A stretch of DNA of 31,600 nucleotides from Annulohypoxylon bovei var. microspora (Eukaryota > Ascomycota > Sordariomycetes > Xylariales > Hypoxylaceae), in NCBI GenBank assembly GCA_022836615.1, contig MU405440.1:1-31600 (forward strand), written 5' to 3'. Below, piece by piece: positions 1 through 11,029 of the stretch. The position numbers and the translations under genes were made by a program. How positions within the stretch are numbered: the stretch's first letter is position 1; the number at the start of each line of letters is the position of its first letter. The notes below the pieces were generated by a model that searched no databases, was not told the DNA's origin, and saw only the letters and a program-made list of their open reading frames with translations.

Positions 1-80
1 ACCACCTCGTCGACTAGGTCGGACCACCTCTCGGAGTTTAGCTCGGACCACCTCCTAGGGTCCGAGCTAGCTCCGAAAAT
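1..80 (+). repeat. Left inverted end with three copies of accacctc
   Basis: The octamer accacctc occurs at 1-8, 23-30 and 47-54. The last two copies lie in a longer shared unit, tcggaccacctc. Relative to the right end, this arm carries one extra unit of about 24 bp (31-54). It then resumes similarity with a tccgag...ctccgaaaa segment near 60-79. Confidence 0.65.
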
Positions 81-640
81 GATTAAATATTAAATGAATT
101 CATAACGTCACCAATATAATTGTTATATAAATAGACTTTATATCATTCGAAAGCTAATTTTTCAACGGTTTTAATGAATTAAGTTGCACGAAGTTTGAGT
201 GATTATTCATCAAGTTATCTTTAAGTGTAATTTTAAAGAAAATATATAAATAAAACGTAATGTTTAAAAAAACTTTTAAACTTATAATTAAGTTTATAAA
301 TTAAACTTTTATAATATTAATTTTTTTAAATTTTATTATTTTTTAATAATTTTTTATTTAATTAAATATGATTTTTAAAAATTAATTTATATAATACGCA
401 ATTAATGAAGAATTAAATAATAAAAATATTTATTTTAATTTAAAATTATAAATTTATTTATTAAATCGGTTTTTTATGAAATCTTTTTTTTAAAATTTTA
501 ATTATTATTTAAAAAATATATTATAATTTATAATAATTTATAAAAATTAAAATCTTCCATGTATAAGTTATAAAAATTAAAAAACCTTTTATTATTATTA
601 AAAATTCATTATTTTAACTTAATAATATTCCCGATGAACT
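80..640. other. Extremely AT-rich block, probably RIP-mutated or otherwise decayed
   Basis: Composition is close to pure A/T over hundreds of bases; 301-360 contains one C and no G. A short direct repeat (ttataaaaattaaaa) occurs near 538 and 568. There is no open frame of note. In filamentous ascomycetes, such blocks inside repeats are usually produced by repeat-induced point mutation (C to T). The composition is seen; the mechanism is inferred. Confidence 0.6.
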
Positions 641-1365
641 CAAGCCGGCTTTTTGATTGGTTGATAATTTATCGATAAGCACGGGCCAGCTGGGAGTACT
701 TTGCCACCCATACAAATTCGTATGCATCTCATTGTACCAGCTTCGATAACCTTAAATTATACACTGCCTTATATTTGCACCCAAATAACTTGACGAATAA
801 TGGATGCAAACTCTTCAATCCTGTATAAATCTATCACTAATTAAAAGAGGCATCGAATGAATTAGGTTGCACCATTAACAGACAAGTATTGAAATAGATA
901 TCTTAAAAGATGTGTAAGGTATTAATATTGAAGCGTTTCGGGGGTATCACGTGCGACCGGTTTGTAAAAACGACATTAAGTACCAAAATACAACAGCTTA
1001 TTTTGTACGGAATATAGCGTGCAACCTATTGAAACCCATATTATTAGAAGCGCCTAATCGAGGGCTGTATAATGATATAAATTATATGATTCTAAGAGTA
1101 GTAAAAAAGAAGTTATTTGGGTTAAAACTCAAAGGTCCCATGTACTGATTTTTAGTGGCTTTTAGTGATTACTAATAAGGTCAGGGTTAGGGTTACGTAA
1201 GACTAATCCGAGACTGGTCTGAGATTAGTCCTAATTGGGATACTGGTCTGAGCTCATACCTAGACCAGACCGAGACTGAACTTTAAAGTGGACCCGTCTA
1301 AATTGGGTAAGTGGGGTAAATGACTAAGTATGTGGGGCGATCTAACCTATCTAGGTCAACTAGTT

Positions 1366-1460
1366 GGAGGTGGTCTTGGCAGGCCGTTTTTTCGGAGTTA
1401 AGCCCCTCGGAGCGCCTCAGGAGGTGGTCCGAGCTAGTCGACGAGGTGGTCCGAGCTATG
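1366..1460 (-). repeat. Right inverted end with three copies of gaggtggt
   Basis: The complement of the left motif, gaggtggt, occurs at 1367-1374, 1421-1428 and 1443-1450. The last two copies both extend to gaggtggtccgagct. The inner part (about 1385-1415) mirrors the left tccgag...ctccgaaaa segment. The outer boundary is uncertain because the left partner runs off the window. Confidence 0.65.
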
Positions 1461-1633
1461 AGCCCCGAGATTAGTTAGTTTTTCCTTGATTAACGCCCAA
1501 GACGCGCGGGTAGACGCGGCGCTGGACACGTCCATATCCGATGGATCACCTTATGTACAAAGCAAAAAAAGAGGTATCATCCCAGTGCCGATGCGAAAAA
1601 AGCAGCAATAATATACGCTCCTCCCATGGCCCA

Positions 1634-1681
1634 GTTCCCGTCCCGATCCCGATCCCGTTCCCGTTCCCGTATCTCGTTCCC
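1634..1681. repeat. Degenerate hexamer repeat (CCCGTT/CCCGAT)n
   Basis: About eight tandem six-base units of cccgtt, cccgat and close variants lie just downstream of the permease stop codon, in its presumed 3' untranslated region. Confidence 0.7.
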
Positions 1682-1727
1682 GCGTGCACGTCTCCCATCT
1701 TCCTCGTGTACCTAGATAAGTAGATAC

Positions 1728-3716
1728 CTAGAAGAGCCAGGACACGAACCTCCTGTAGAACCAAGCGAGGCCGCGGTCCTTGCCGGCGGGCCTGGCAGCC
1801 TTAGCGGCCGCCTTGGCCGCGAGGAACTCCTCCTCCTCGCGGTCGATGATGTCCTTGCCGGTGTAGAAGTCGCACTCGTGGGGGCGGACGCCCTTGCTCT
1901 TGGTCCAGAGCTTGTGGCCGAGGATGAGCAGCAGGTAGATGGGGATGCCGAGGTAGCCGGTGATGAAGGTGGGGTACTTCTTGTTCCAGTCGCCGACGAA
2001 GACGTCGTAGTTCTTGGTCAGCGCGATGAGGATGCACATGAACAGCGCGCCGTACGAGCCCCAGATGCCGAGCGGCGCCGTGTACGGCATCATGTCGTTG
2101 GTCAGGTTCTGGGCGCGGCGCGCGCGCACGAACCACACGTGCGTCACGAGGATCGAGATCCACGTCAGCAGCCCGAAGATCGTCGTCAGGTTGACGAAGT
2201 ACGTGAACACCACCTTGGAGTCGTCCGACACGTTGAGGAACGCGAGCAGGCCGAACGCCGCCGACGTCACGAGCGAGTACAGCGGCACGCCGTTGGCATT
2301 GGTCCGGCGGAAGATGGACGGCGCGGCGCCGTCGGAAGATAGACCGTAGAGCGTTCGGCTGGCGATGTACAGATCGGAGTTGGCGGCGGAGAAGACGAAT
2401 AGCAGGATGCAGCCGTTGAGGATGTGGTCGAGGACCGGGATTTTCGCGAGCTTGATGGCGACGACGAAGGGGGACGCGTTGGCGGTACCGGTGTTGCCGT
2501 TGGCGAAGGCAAGCTCCTTGGAGTCGTACGGCACACACATACCGATGAGTAGGATGCTGATGCAGTAGAAGAAGACGATACGGTAGAAGGTGAGGCGGAT
2601 AGCGCGCGGGATGGTTTTGCGCGGGTTCTGGGCCTCGCCCACCGTCACACCGACGAGTTCAGTACCCAAATAAGCAAAGGTAGCCGTGACCATGGTAGAC
2701 CAGAAGCCGAGGAACTCGCCCCAAGACCCGGTAGAGATGTACGGCGCAAATGCACTATTTAGTTCCAAGTCAGCCTCGCGTGTCACAAGAAAATCTCGTT
2801 AAGGTCCGACGTAGGGCTGCAAAGAGCACAACCTGCAGGAGAAAATATTAATAGAAAAAAAAAGAAACATACCCAGGTGACGACCAGTACCGGAATCCCT
2901 TCGGATCGCCATCAGCGCCGCCGGCCGCGATGACGAGGGCGAGGATAATGACGCCGATGATAACAACAACTTTGAAACTAGATAGCCAAAACTCGAATTC
3001 ACCAAAGAATCGAATGCCGAAGTAGTTGATAGAGACGATGGCGATTAGAAATATGGTGATCCAGACTCCCGGGTTGACTCGGTCTCGAGGCAGCCAGAAC
3101 TGGATGACAAGAGCGGCGGCGGTCAGCTGATTAGGCGTGACGATGATATATTTAAACCAATAACTATATCATAGGAGATTAATAGTTAGTATTATTACGT
3201 AAATGCGACATTATGAATATATCACATGTCATGTATCATATAGACATTATGCGACTTTATCATATATAAAAGCCGAGTCGTAGAAGAAAGAATTGCGACT
3301 TACGTCCAACCGAGCGCGAAACCGAGCGAAGGGTCGCAGAACCGGGAAGCGTAACCAGTGAAACCAGCAGACATGGGGAGCCAAGAGGCCATCTCACCAA
3401 GAGCGGCCATAACCAAATAGACGACGGCGCCGACGATCGAGTACGAGATGAAGATAGACCCGGGACCGGCTTGCGCGAGGGCCTTTCCGGTACCGATGAT
3501 GAGACCTGTTCCTATAGCACCACCGATGGCGATCATAGTAATGTGTCTCGCCTTGAGGCCACGATGCAGCGACGTCTCGGCCGAGGTCTCGAGACCGCGG
3601 ATGTGCGTCGCCGAGCGCTCGAGGTCCACGTCGGTGTAAGTCATCTTCTCCTTGTCCCCAGAGGGCGACGAAGCCGTCGACCTCTGAACCAAACTGGAAT
3701 GGTTCGAATGGGACAT
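1728..3716 (-). CDS. Amino acid permease, YAT family, probably dicarboxylic (Dip5/AgtA-like)
   Basis: Plasma-membrane proton/amino-acid symporter of the fungal YAT/APC family. Exons on the minus strand are 3716-3304, 3163-2873 and 2754-1728, giving 576 residues, the usual family length. Introns are 140 bp (GTAAGT donor) and 118 bp (GTATGT donor, CTGAC branch point). The start is the first ATG in frame (MSHSNHSS); an upstream in-frame TTG at 3758 was not used. A 50-residue hydrophilic N-terminus precedes TM1 with the family motif GGAIGTGL (residues 65-72). Later landmarks are TPNQLTAAA, EFEFWLSSFK, TELVGVTVGEAQNP and FSAANSDLY, then a charged tail after TM12 ending RRFVSWLF. The tail and the EFEFWLSS and GTELVGVT segments resemble Dip5-type acidic amino acid permeases, but substrate is inferred from recall, not alignment. 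The 3' exon is markedly GC-rich. Confidence 0.92.
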
Positions 3717-3769
3717 GATGACCGAGTTTCGATGTTTCCGACAGTTAGCAGCGAACAAAACCGGAACAC

Positions 3770-3775
3770 GATAAG
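3770..3775 (+). promoter_or_regulatory. GATAAG motif upstream of the permease
   Basis: A perfect GATAAG core lies 54 bp upstream of the permease start codon. A second one, inverted (CTTATC), lies at 4167-4172. GATAAG is the binding core of AreA/NIT2-type nitrogen regulators that commonly control permease genes. A hexamer is expected often by chance, so binding is only a suggestion. Confidence 0.3.
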
Positions 3776-4193
3776 GGTCGTTATGTGTTCGTTCGAAGTC
3801 CCCGAGGGTTTGTTGAAGAGTCAGAACAACAGAAGAGGCGGAAGCAGGAAGCGAAAGGTGGCTTGGGGTGATCCTCAGCTAATAAATGGCCTCCCATGCA
3901 ATGGTAAGTACTATATCGGGATGGGGATGGATCCAACAGACGTATAGGTAGATATGCAGAGTAACGAGACCGTCTTTCTACCCGTCGACCAATCCTAATC
4001 GGTCTTCCGTTGGTGAGCGGAACATTGAACAGAGTTGGCTACTACGTATCATTTGTCCAGGTCTCTCCAGCTAGTAACAGGAGCCAAGCAAAGCCCAAGC
4101 AGTCCTGGCTAACCACCACTCCATCTTAGTCCCATAAATCTCTTGTAGGTCTAGCGGGGCCTTTTGCTTATCTCTCCAACGCTTTTTTCCTTC

Positions 4194-4210
4194 TATGTAT
4201 GTATGTATGT
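4194..4210. repeat. (TATG)4 microsatellite
   Basis: About four perfect tatg units in the spacer upstream of the permease. Confidence 0.8.
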
Positions 4211-4227
4211 GGTAGAAGCCCGGGCGC

Positions 4228-4243
4228 ATACTAGTACTAGTAT
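4228..4243. repeat. 16-bp perfect palindrome
   Basis: The sequence atactagtactagtat equals its own reverse complement. It could bind a dimeric regulator or be chance; it lies about 510 bp upstream of the permease start codon. Confidence 0.45.
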
Positions 4244-5645
4244 CATTGACCGAGGGAACGACTGCAATCACTCGTCGAGTGAACTACTACATCTGCTACA
4301 CCCTAGCCTAGAGGCTCTTGGCTCATTGCCGGCCTGGCTTCTTCCTGGTGGACATCGTAGTGTACATACCCAGAACCTATCATTATCTAGACCCCTGGAC
4401 CCTTTGCTTACCTACTACAAGGTACATGCTAGAGTAGGTAAGCAGGCCCGTAGGTAGGTCCGTAAGACGGTTGGTAACATGTCGTGTGCCCGTCAACCTG
4501 TCTGTCTGGACTTTCCTCGGCGCCTTCATCAAAACCACCTAACCAATACGTGAGTGACGGTTAAGATAATGTAGCAGATCCAGGAGAATGCGGTATGTGA
4601 TTTGCCCTGAGTACCACGAGCCGCAGCCCGCAGATCCCATGTGATGTTTCATTGTCAGAGATCTTAGAGGAAAAGCCGCATCTTCTTCGATGCGTAATAG
4701 TCGAATTGAGGGTTCTGATTCCCCAGACTCGACGGTTATCGTCATTTTGCAAGGGCCAGGTCCGCCAGCCGCTCCCGGCCAACCATCTGCTCTACCAAGA
4801 TGGCGTTAGTGCGCAGTGGTATTGTTTCGCGACAATCTATAGCGACCGAGTGCTCGCAACGGTCTAGTTTACATTAGACTCGAGATATGAAGTTACACGG
4901 ATGGGGAAGCCCAGGTCAGGGGTCTAGAGGGGAAACTTCGCCAGCTTCTAGATCGGGCAAAGGTCTGGAGCAGATGTTGTAGAAGGGATGTTGGAAAACT
5001 TGATAGGCTAGGCTTCTTATTACCTACGCCAAGGGGCTACGAGTTGGCCAAGCCCTAAGCGGCCGAGTCCAACGGCTCAGCGTCCGCTAGCTCAGCTAAT
5101 TGGAGCAAATCGTTTAACATATCACAGCCTATATTGGCCAATCATCGTCAACCAAGATATCGCCCTCTATTATGTATGTAGCTTCTGTGGCAATCAAGCA
5201 AGCATATCCGCCAAAAACCAGCCAAGACTGAACTAAGACCTTCTAGATTAATTCCAGCACGCAAACCAGTTGGGTAAGCCAGGATTTGTCTTCCCTTGAA
5301 CATCACCTTTCTTCATGGCATATCAGTCACATGATAATCGATCGTTACTAATGAATACTGTTCATGCCTTGCGGCGATATCTTGCATTTCATTTCCTGCG
5401 AGTACCTAGTAGGCTAGCTTCATTATATCGTGTCATACACCAACAGCCAAGACCGTTCTTGTGCGTCCTCATGCGTTCCTGTGGTGCTACTACTACCTAC
5501 TACCTACTATCAGGCCTATTGCACCACCTACGAGTACAAATCTCTGCTACACACGCCACCAACGAGCTTTTGCTCGACCGCGTCATCTAGATATTTAGGC
5601 CATCCCGGCCGTCCTATAGCTCTTACGAAGCCATCCTCGTTACCT

Positions 5646-8600
5646 TTAGTGGAACAACACCGGCGCCGGTCTTTTGTCCTCATGCAAATTTCCACCCTCG
5701 AACTGTAGATAAGGTAAAGAGTATTAGCCAATTTGTTTGTTATGAGTGCTGCGCCAAGGAGTCATCTGGGCTTACCTCAAGAAATCCGGTCGCAGTGATC
5801 ACGACCATGAACGCCTCGGCCAAATCACTAACGCGCTCCGACAGTAGCGCATCTGTCTTCCCAGCTCCAGCCCCGATTCCAGCTGATCGCTTTAAGACGT
5901 GCATCACCAACATTCGGTGCTCGGTAAGGAAGCGTCTGCCTTGCAGCACGTTATGTGATCCTCGACTGACAATCGCCGCACCAATGATGCGCGCCACCTT
6001 GACTAGGAGAGCATAGTGCCTCTCCAGAGCTTTACTATCTGACGAATCAACCTGCAATTCGGGATCCACCGAAAACAGACCTGACTGCTCAATAGCCCTG
6101 AAGAGATTCGCATGCAGAACATTCTTGGCACCTTCCCGTGTCTGACACAGCTGTAGTAGCAGAGCGAGCTTGGCATCGAGACAATTCTGCTGATCCGGAT
6201 CGCCTAGAAAAATATGTTAGATCGCAAATCCCCAACAATATAAGCTGCGGGCAGGGCTTACCTGTCCGACTGACAACCTCCCATTCCGCCAACACGTCGC
6301 GTAGAGAATCGACGAGTATGCCGATGAAGTTCAATCTGTTGAGGGCTTCTACTACAAAGTTATCATTCTCCTGCTTGCCAAGTTGGACTAGGGTTCCTAA
6401 GAGGATTAAAGCTGCCGATTGACATGCCGCGTCCCCGCCAAACGCGTCGTCGCACACGACATTCAGCAGCTTCTCACCGAACGCCTGTATTGTTCTAGTT
6501 GTCTTTTGTAGGCTTGACGAAACTCCATGTCCGTGGTCGACGAGTCCCGTTAAGTGCCGATAGCAAATACTATAGTAGACTGCACGTAGTTCTTGATTGC
6601 CGGCCCATTTTGCGATCGCGCTTAGGCAGACTTGCAGAAGTTGGAATAATTTGTCGCTAATCAAATTCTCCACAGCTCGACTTTGTTTGTCTGTCGAAGT
6701 CATTGTCTCGAAATCTAGTTCGAACAATAACACCTTGGCAAGTTTTGCCAGCTCCAAGGCAGCGCTAGGGTTATCTGAACCGTACATTTCGAGGCTAGGC
6801 AACATCGCCTGTAGCGTCTGTAGTATGAAAGAGACTTTATTCGTGCCTTTGAAGTCGTTGCAATCGGTCATCATCATCAGGAGTCTTGTCCACGCTGCTA
6901 GAACCTTAAGGCTATAAGACCTTACTTGCGTAAACCGGTTCAGGTACCGTAAGTATTGTAGCAGGGCATCCTTTTCAGTCTCCATAAGTTCAAGATCCTC
7001 TTGCAAAATAAGTTGGCCAGGTTTGTTGGTCTCATTGTATCTTAAAAGCAAGATTTCTTGTACCTTATTCAAGTCGTACACTCGATTTAAGTCATCATCT
7101 TCCTCAAGACATGAACTTAGATCTAGTCCCCCAACGAACTTGAACTCAGGCGGAGCAGTTTCAAACTGAGACTCTTGAGATAGAGAATCTTGAAACTCAA
7201 ATGCTGAGGGTACTGATATAACGTCAAGACCGTCGACTTTGATCTGGCCACCGAGAGCGTCAAAGATCCGTCGTTTGAGTGCAGGTGTGTGGCCAAGGGA
7301 GACGCTGCAGAGCTCGCGAGTAACATACTCAAGCGCCATAGCCCTCATAGAGAGAAAATCAACATAACCTTCAGCCGCAGCGTAGGTAAGGAAGTCTGGA
7401 CCGCTGGCTTCAACCCCGTCCCATAAAAGATTTTGTTGAACTACCAGACCTTGCATCAGAATATGGAAAAGGAAATCATTTTCTCGAAGTTCCTCGAGAA
7501 CTATCCTAGATGATAACGGAGAGCTCCAGAGTATGCTGAGAATTCGCAAAACCTTGTACCTGATATTCACGAGCCACGTAACCATAGATCCCTCCTCATT
7601 TAGCGGCTGAACTTCTAGAATCACCGGTAATAGAGCATGAAACAGGGAAGATCTTTGGTCAAATGGGCTACCAGGCTCGATCTCAAGCGTGTTGGCCCCG
7701 CAGCGAAAACCAAGGAGCAGATGAGCGATCGTGGGTCGATCTGGGCTTGCTTGCATGCAAGAATGGAGAAAATCGAGAATGTAGAGTTTGGTTTGGTATT
7801 CCGGCGACTCACTTTCCCTGAAAAAGTCCAAGGGGGTCTTGAATTCGGCGATAAACGACCCAGCTATGTTGGCCGCGTCGTTGTGTTCCTCCAAAGCCAT
7901 GATGGCTTTGTTGCGATGAGACTCGTTTGAAGACCCAGACTGCCAAACAGAAATTACCCTGGGTGACGCTGATATCTTCTCCAAGAGTTTTAAACTGGCC
8001 AAAGTCAAATCTGGGTGTCCAATGCCACAGTAGCTACCAAGATCAGACATCAATGCCATACTAATCATGAGGCCATCTTCTATCGAGCCGAATGCTCCAT
8101 TAGATACCGGTATATAAGGCGAACGACCTTGTGTTCTAGAGTGTGGCTTCACCTTCGGCCGGATCAGATTAGTATACGTAGCTTGAAGGTCTAAAGCCTT
8201 GGAAACAAGCTCGACCGCGCGGAGAACACTAAGGATGAGAGGAGAATCTGGCGCCGCCTTTCCAACATCGGCGGGGTTTTGATGTATTGTGTCGATGATG
8301 CCCTTCATGAACTTGGCGTCATACATCCACTCCATGGCTCTAGCAAACGGGTGTAGGGTAACGTAACTATCGAGACTGCCGCATTTTATAGCAGAGTCAA
8401 TATTGACGTTAGTCTCGTTGCTAAATATAATTAAGTCCTCGTTGAAGTTGGAAACGCAGGTTAATGCAAAGTCCAAGCAACATAGTCGTAGCATTCTCTG
8501 CTGTGCGACCTCCGGAATATCCTGAGCTCGTATCGAGAACATATGTCCTAACGCGAAGTCAATATACGGCTCGATCCCGGGGCGCATCCGAGTCGATGCG

Positions 8601-11029
8601 CCAAGATCTTCCGGATATGGTAGCACATCCCTCAAAGAACCAGTTTCTTGTGGAAGAGACGTCAAGGCGACTAGAAACTGGATGAAGGCAATGGCATCGT
8701 CGGCGTGCGGGCTCATCTCTTGGAAAAGTCCCTCCATATAAAAAGATGGGGGTTGAGCGTTTGAAGAGGTTCCGGTTCTATTTGTGGATAAAAAGAAGCG
8801 CCCAGAAAGGCACGCTTCTAGATACTGCCACAAAAGATTGTTTTGTTCGACAGTTTTTCGGCTAAGGAGGGAGCACAGCGCCCTGAATGTACACGCTCTG
8901 ATCCGAGGTGCAACCAAGCTGCTTACTACTTGGAAGAGCACCATAAGTAGGTGTGGCTGCTCAAGTAGATATTTGCGTGCTGCCTCGCTTTGATCGGCTA
9001 ATTTGGCCATGAGTCTTAGATAAGATTCTAGCATTGCCGCGAATTCTGGCTCGGTTTCGGCCTGTTCGGGGTTGGCTTTTCCGGCTCTGTTCATGCTAGC
9101 TTGGGCTGCGACGGGCTTCTCTCTGATTTTATTGACGAAGTATTCTAGCTCGTGGATGATGTGAGCCCATGTGATGGTCAATGGTTTTCGAATCTGATGG
9201 CCTTCGTCTAGAAGAAATTCATGCGCGGATTTGGCAGAGGGCTCGTCCTCAGATAAGGACTGGAGCATCTCGCAGAACGCGGCCTGCACCGGCGTCGTCG
9301 CCCTCCGAGATGCCCACTGTAAAAAGCCTGCTAGGTTGTTCTCTGGATCGCCCCAAAAGCCATCTGCAGCCTCTGGGCGGCCTTCGAAAGAATAGGCGAT
9401 GATAAGGAGGAACCTCTCCAAGTCATAGTCTTGCTCTTGGGCTTGGCTAGTTTGGCGCTGTTCATCCTCCTCGATTTTTAGCCTCCGAAGCACGTCGGGC
9501 ATGTTAGATATGAAGGCATCTACAAACGTCTCAAGTTTTGCCGCAAGACGAGCCTGAAAGGGTTCTGAAAATGGAAGAGTGTCCGTAGATAGTGTTGGGG
9601 TTCGCTTCCGAAGCCATTGCCGTAAGGATTTTCGAGCGGCGTCCTCCCACTCAGACGCCTTAACATCGGCGATAACTGCTAACATGAAGTCAAAGGCACC
9701 ATCCCTCAATGCTTCAGCGAACTGCTTCGACCTTTGCTTGTCCTCTTTTCTACATGTTAGTTAGGTCAACACATATTAGATTATGGGGTTTGGTACCTTC
9801 ATCAATATCAATACCGGACAGGCCTGAGCCGGCAGCATCGTCCATATACCAACCACTGTATTCGGCAGTCCACCAGACTCTGACTGCTGCGCTGAGGAAA
9901 GGCAAGTTTCGCATTTCGTCTTCCGACTGTTGACAAACAATGCGATTCAACTTCCTCGCTTGCTCTACACTGCCACTGCCCTCCGTCGAGCCGAAAATTG
10001 TGATATAGGTACCCAGCACAGGTACGAGATGTACTAATGATATTAGTTATGAGATGCGTCTACGACGAAGAAAGGAGATAGGTAGAAGAGAACATAACAA
10101 ACTCACCTGTGCATGAGTCATATCTAGTAGCCTGTTTCAGTATCCGAAGAAAATCGACAAAGTCATTCTCAACTGCTACGTGCTTCTCAATTGCGTAACA
10201 GAGAATAACGGAAAGTAATTCATGCTGCTGGATCAGGCTGATATATGTAAGCTCCACAGTCTCCTGGAACTGTGCCTCGCCAGTATGGCCCAGTACTGCA
10301 GCACTCGCGACCTGCTCGGAGAGTCTTTGGAGCCATATTCTGATGTCGCTCATCGTAGACATACATGTGGGCACAAATCTCGGTTGCGACGGGGAGTTTG
10401 TAATGCCAGGAAGGTTCTCTCGAAGGATATTCTCGCTGACGTATCGACCAAGATTTCCAAGGGGTCCAAGGTTCTCACCGACTCCTTCAGCGAGAAGTTC
10501 ATCCTCTTCCTTAGTAAGTTCCAAGAGTAACAGCATACAGTTGAGCACGAAGCTCCTGTGCTGATGGAACCGTATGATGGCGCATTCCTTTCTAGAGCGT
10601 CCCAACGCAATCTCATCGTCTTCGGCAAGGAGGGCCAACTTGGTTGCTTCGATTTCGTCTAAATCTAAACCGTCGGCAACTTGCAAGACAAGCTCTTGGA
10701 AATCCTTGTTTAAAGAGAACTCTTCGTCGAATATATTCACCTTTCCTGTAGTGGAATTGTTATTAGCACAAGCAAGTTAGGCTAAGTAGAATAACAGGTA
10801 ACAAACCTGATAACACGGCATCTCGACTTTCTTTTCGTCTTCCGGGCTTTTCCAATAGTCCCTGGAACTTAGGACCCAATTCTTCTAAAAGAGCCCCCGA
10901 GGTTTGTAAAAAGCGCAACAGTAAATCGTTCCGGGCTTCAAATTCGCGATCGGCTTTAAGCGCCCCGACTGTGTTGCTCAGATTTTTATGCAAAGCCTGG
11001 AGAGCTTCCAGACTACCATCATCCGCCAT
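5646..11029 (-). CDS. nup192: Nucleoporin Nup192 (Nup205 family), inner ring of the nuclear pore
   Basis: Large all-helical scaffold nucleoporin that in other fungi bridges Nic96, Nup53 and Nup145N in the inner ring of the pore. Exons on the minus strand are 11029-10807, 10745-10107, 10033-9797, 9744-6262, 6203-5776 and 5702-5646, giving 1688 residues, typical of fungal Nup192. Introns of 61, 73, 52, 58 and 73 bp have GT..AG ends and CTAAC/CTAAT-like branch points. Recognition rests on the N-terminus (MADDGSLEALQALHKNLSNT), the EALRDGAFDFML block after intron 3, and the long helical repeat body without transmembrane or catalytic motifs. Intron 3 could use either of two nearby acceptors; the chosen one (exon from 9744) keeps the frame as ...DIDEE/DKQRSKQF. 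If the last intron is retained, the protein ends at 5740 with a different tail (1681 residues). The gene is divergent from tel1. Confidence 0.9.

Larger units (their letters stand above)
1..1460. mobile_element. Decayed element with inverted ends, truncated by the window edge
   Basis: Bases 1-30 match the reverse complement of 1421-1450 at 29 of 30 positions. Looser similarity continues inward, roughly to 80 on the left and 1385 on the right. Outside 1450 the right end continues (ccgagctatgagcccc), so the left end probably extends beyond base 1 and no target-site duplication can be read. Between the ends lie an AT-rich block (80-640) and about 700 bp of more balanced but non-coding sequence. 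The one open frame inside (951-1148) starts with GTG, encodes 65 residues and resembles nothing I know. No transposase is visible. The structure suggests a non-autonomous DNA transposon or a mutated remnant of a larger one. The inverted ends are seen directly; mobility is inferred. Confidence 0.6.
3717..5645. other. Spacer between the permease and nup192; no gene recognised
   Basis: It contains the permease upstream region and the nup192 3' flank. Visible items are a tatg microsatellite (4194-4210), a perfect 16-bp palindrome (4228-4243), TAGGTA-type motifs (about 4408-4456) and a small hairpin with 6-bp arms at 4677-4694. Open frames at 4539-4867 and 5315-5590 are short, overlap on both strands and resemble no known family. 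No tRNA with an intact T-arm motif was found. Confidence 0.5.

Noticed and set aside
951..1148. 65-codon open frame in the left element
   Set aside because: It starts with GTG, has no known motif and lies in decayed sequence.
1183..1197. Telomere end or interstitial telomeric array
   Set aside because: Only two TTAGGG-like units are present; too few to call an array.
1801..2538. Long open frames in other frames and on the opposite strand of the permease 3' exon
   Set aside because: High GC suppresses stop codons; their Arg/Pro/His-rich translations are shadows of the permease.
4730..4800. tRNA-like A-box (TTGGTAGAGCA) on the minus strand near 4785-4800
   Set aside because: The D-stem does not pair and there is no GGTTCRANTCC B-box at the right distance.
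4539..4867. Overlapping short frames on both strands between the permease and nup192
   Set aside because: None has splice partners, a family motif or consistent composition.
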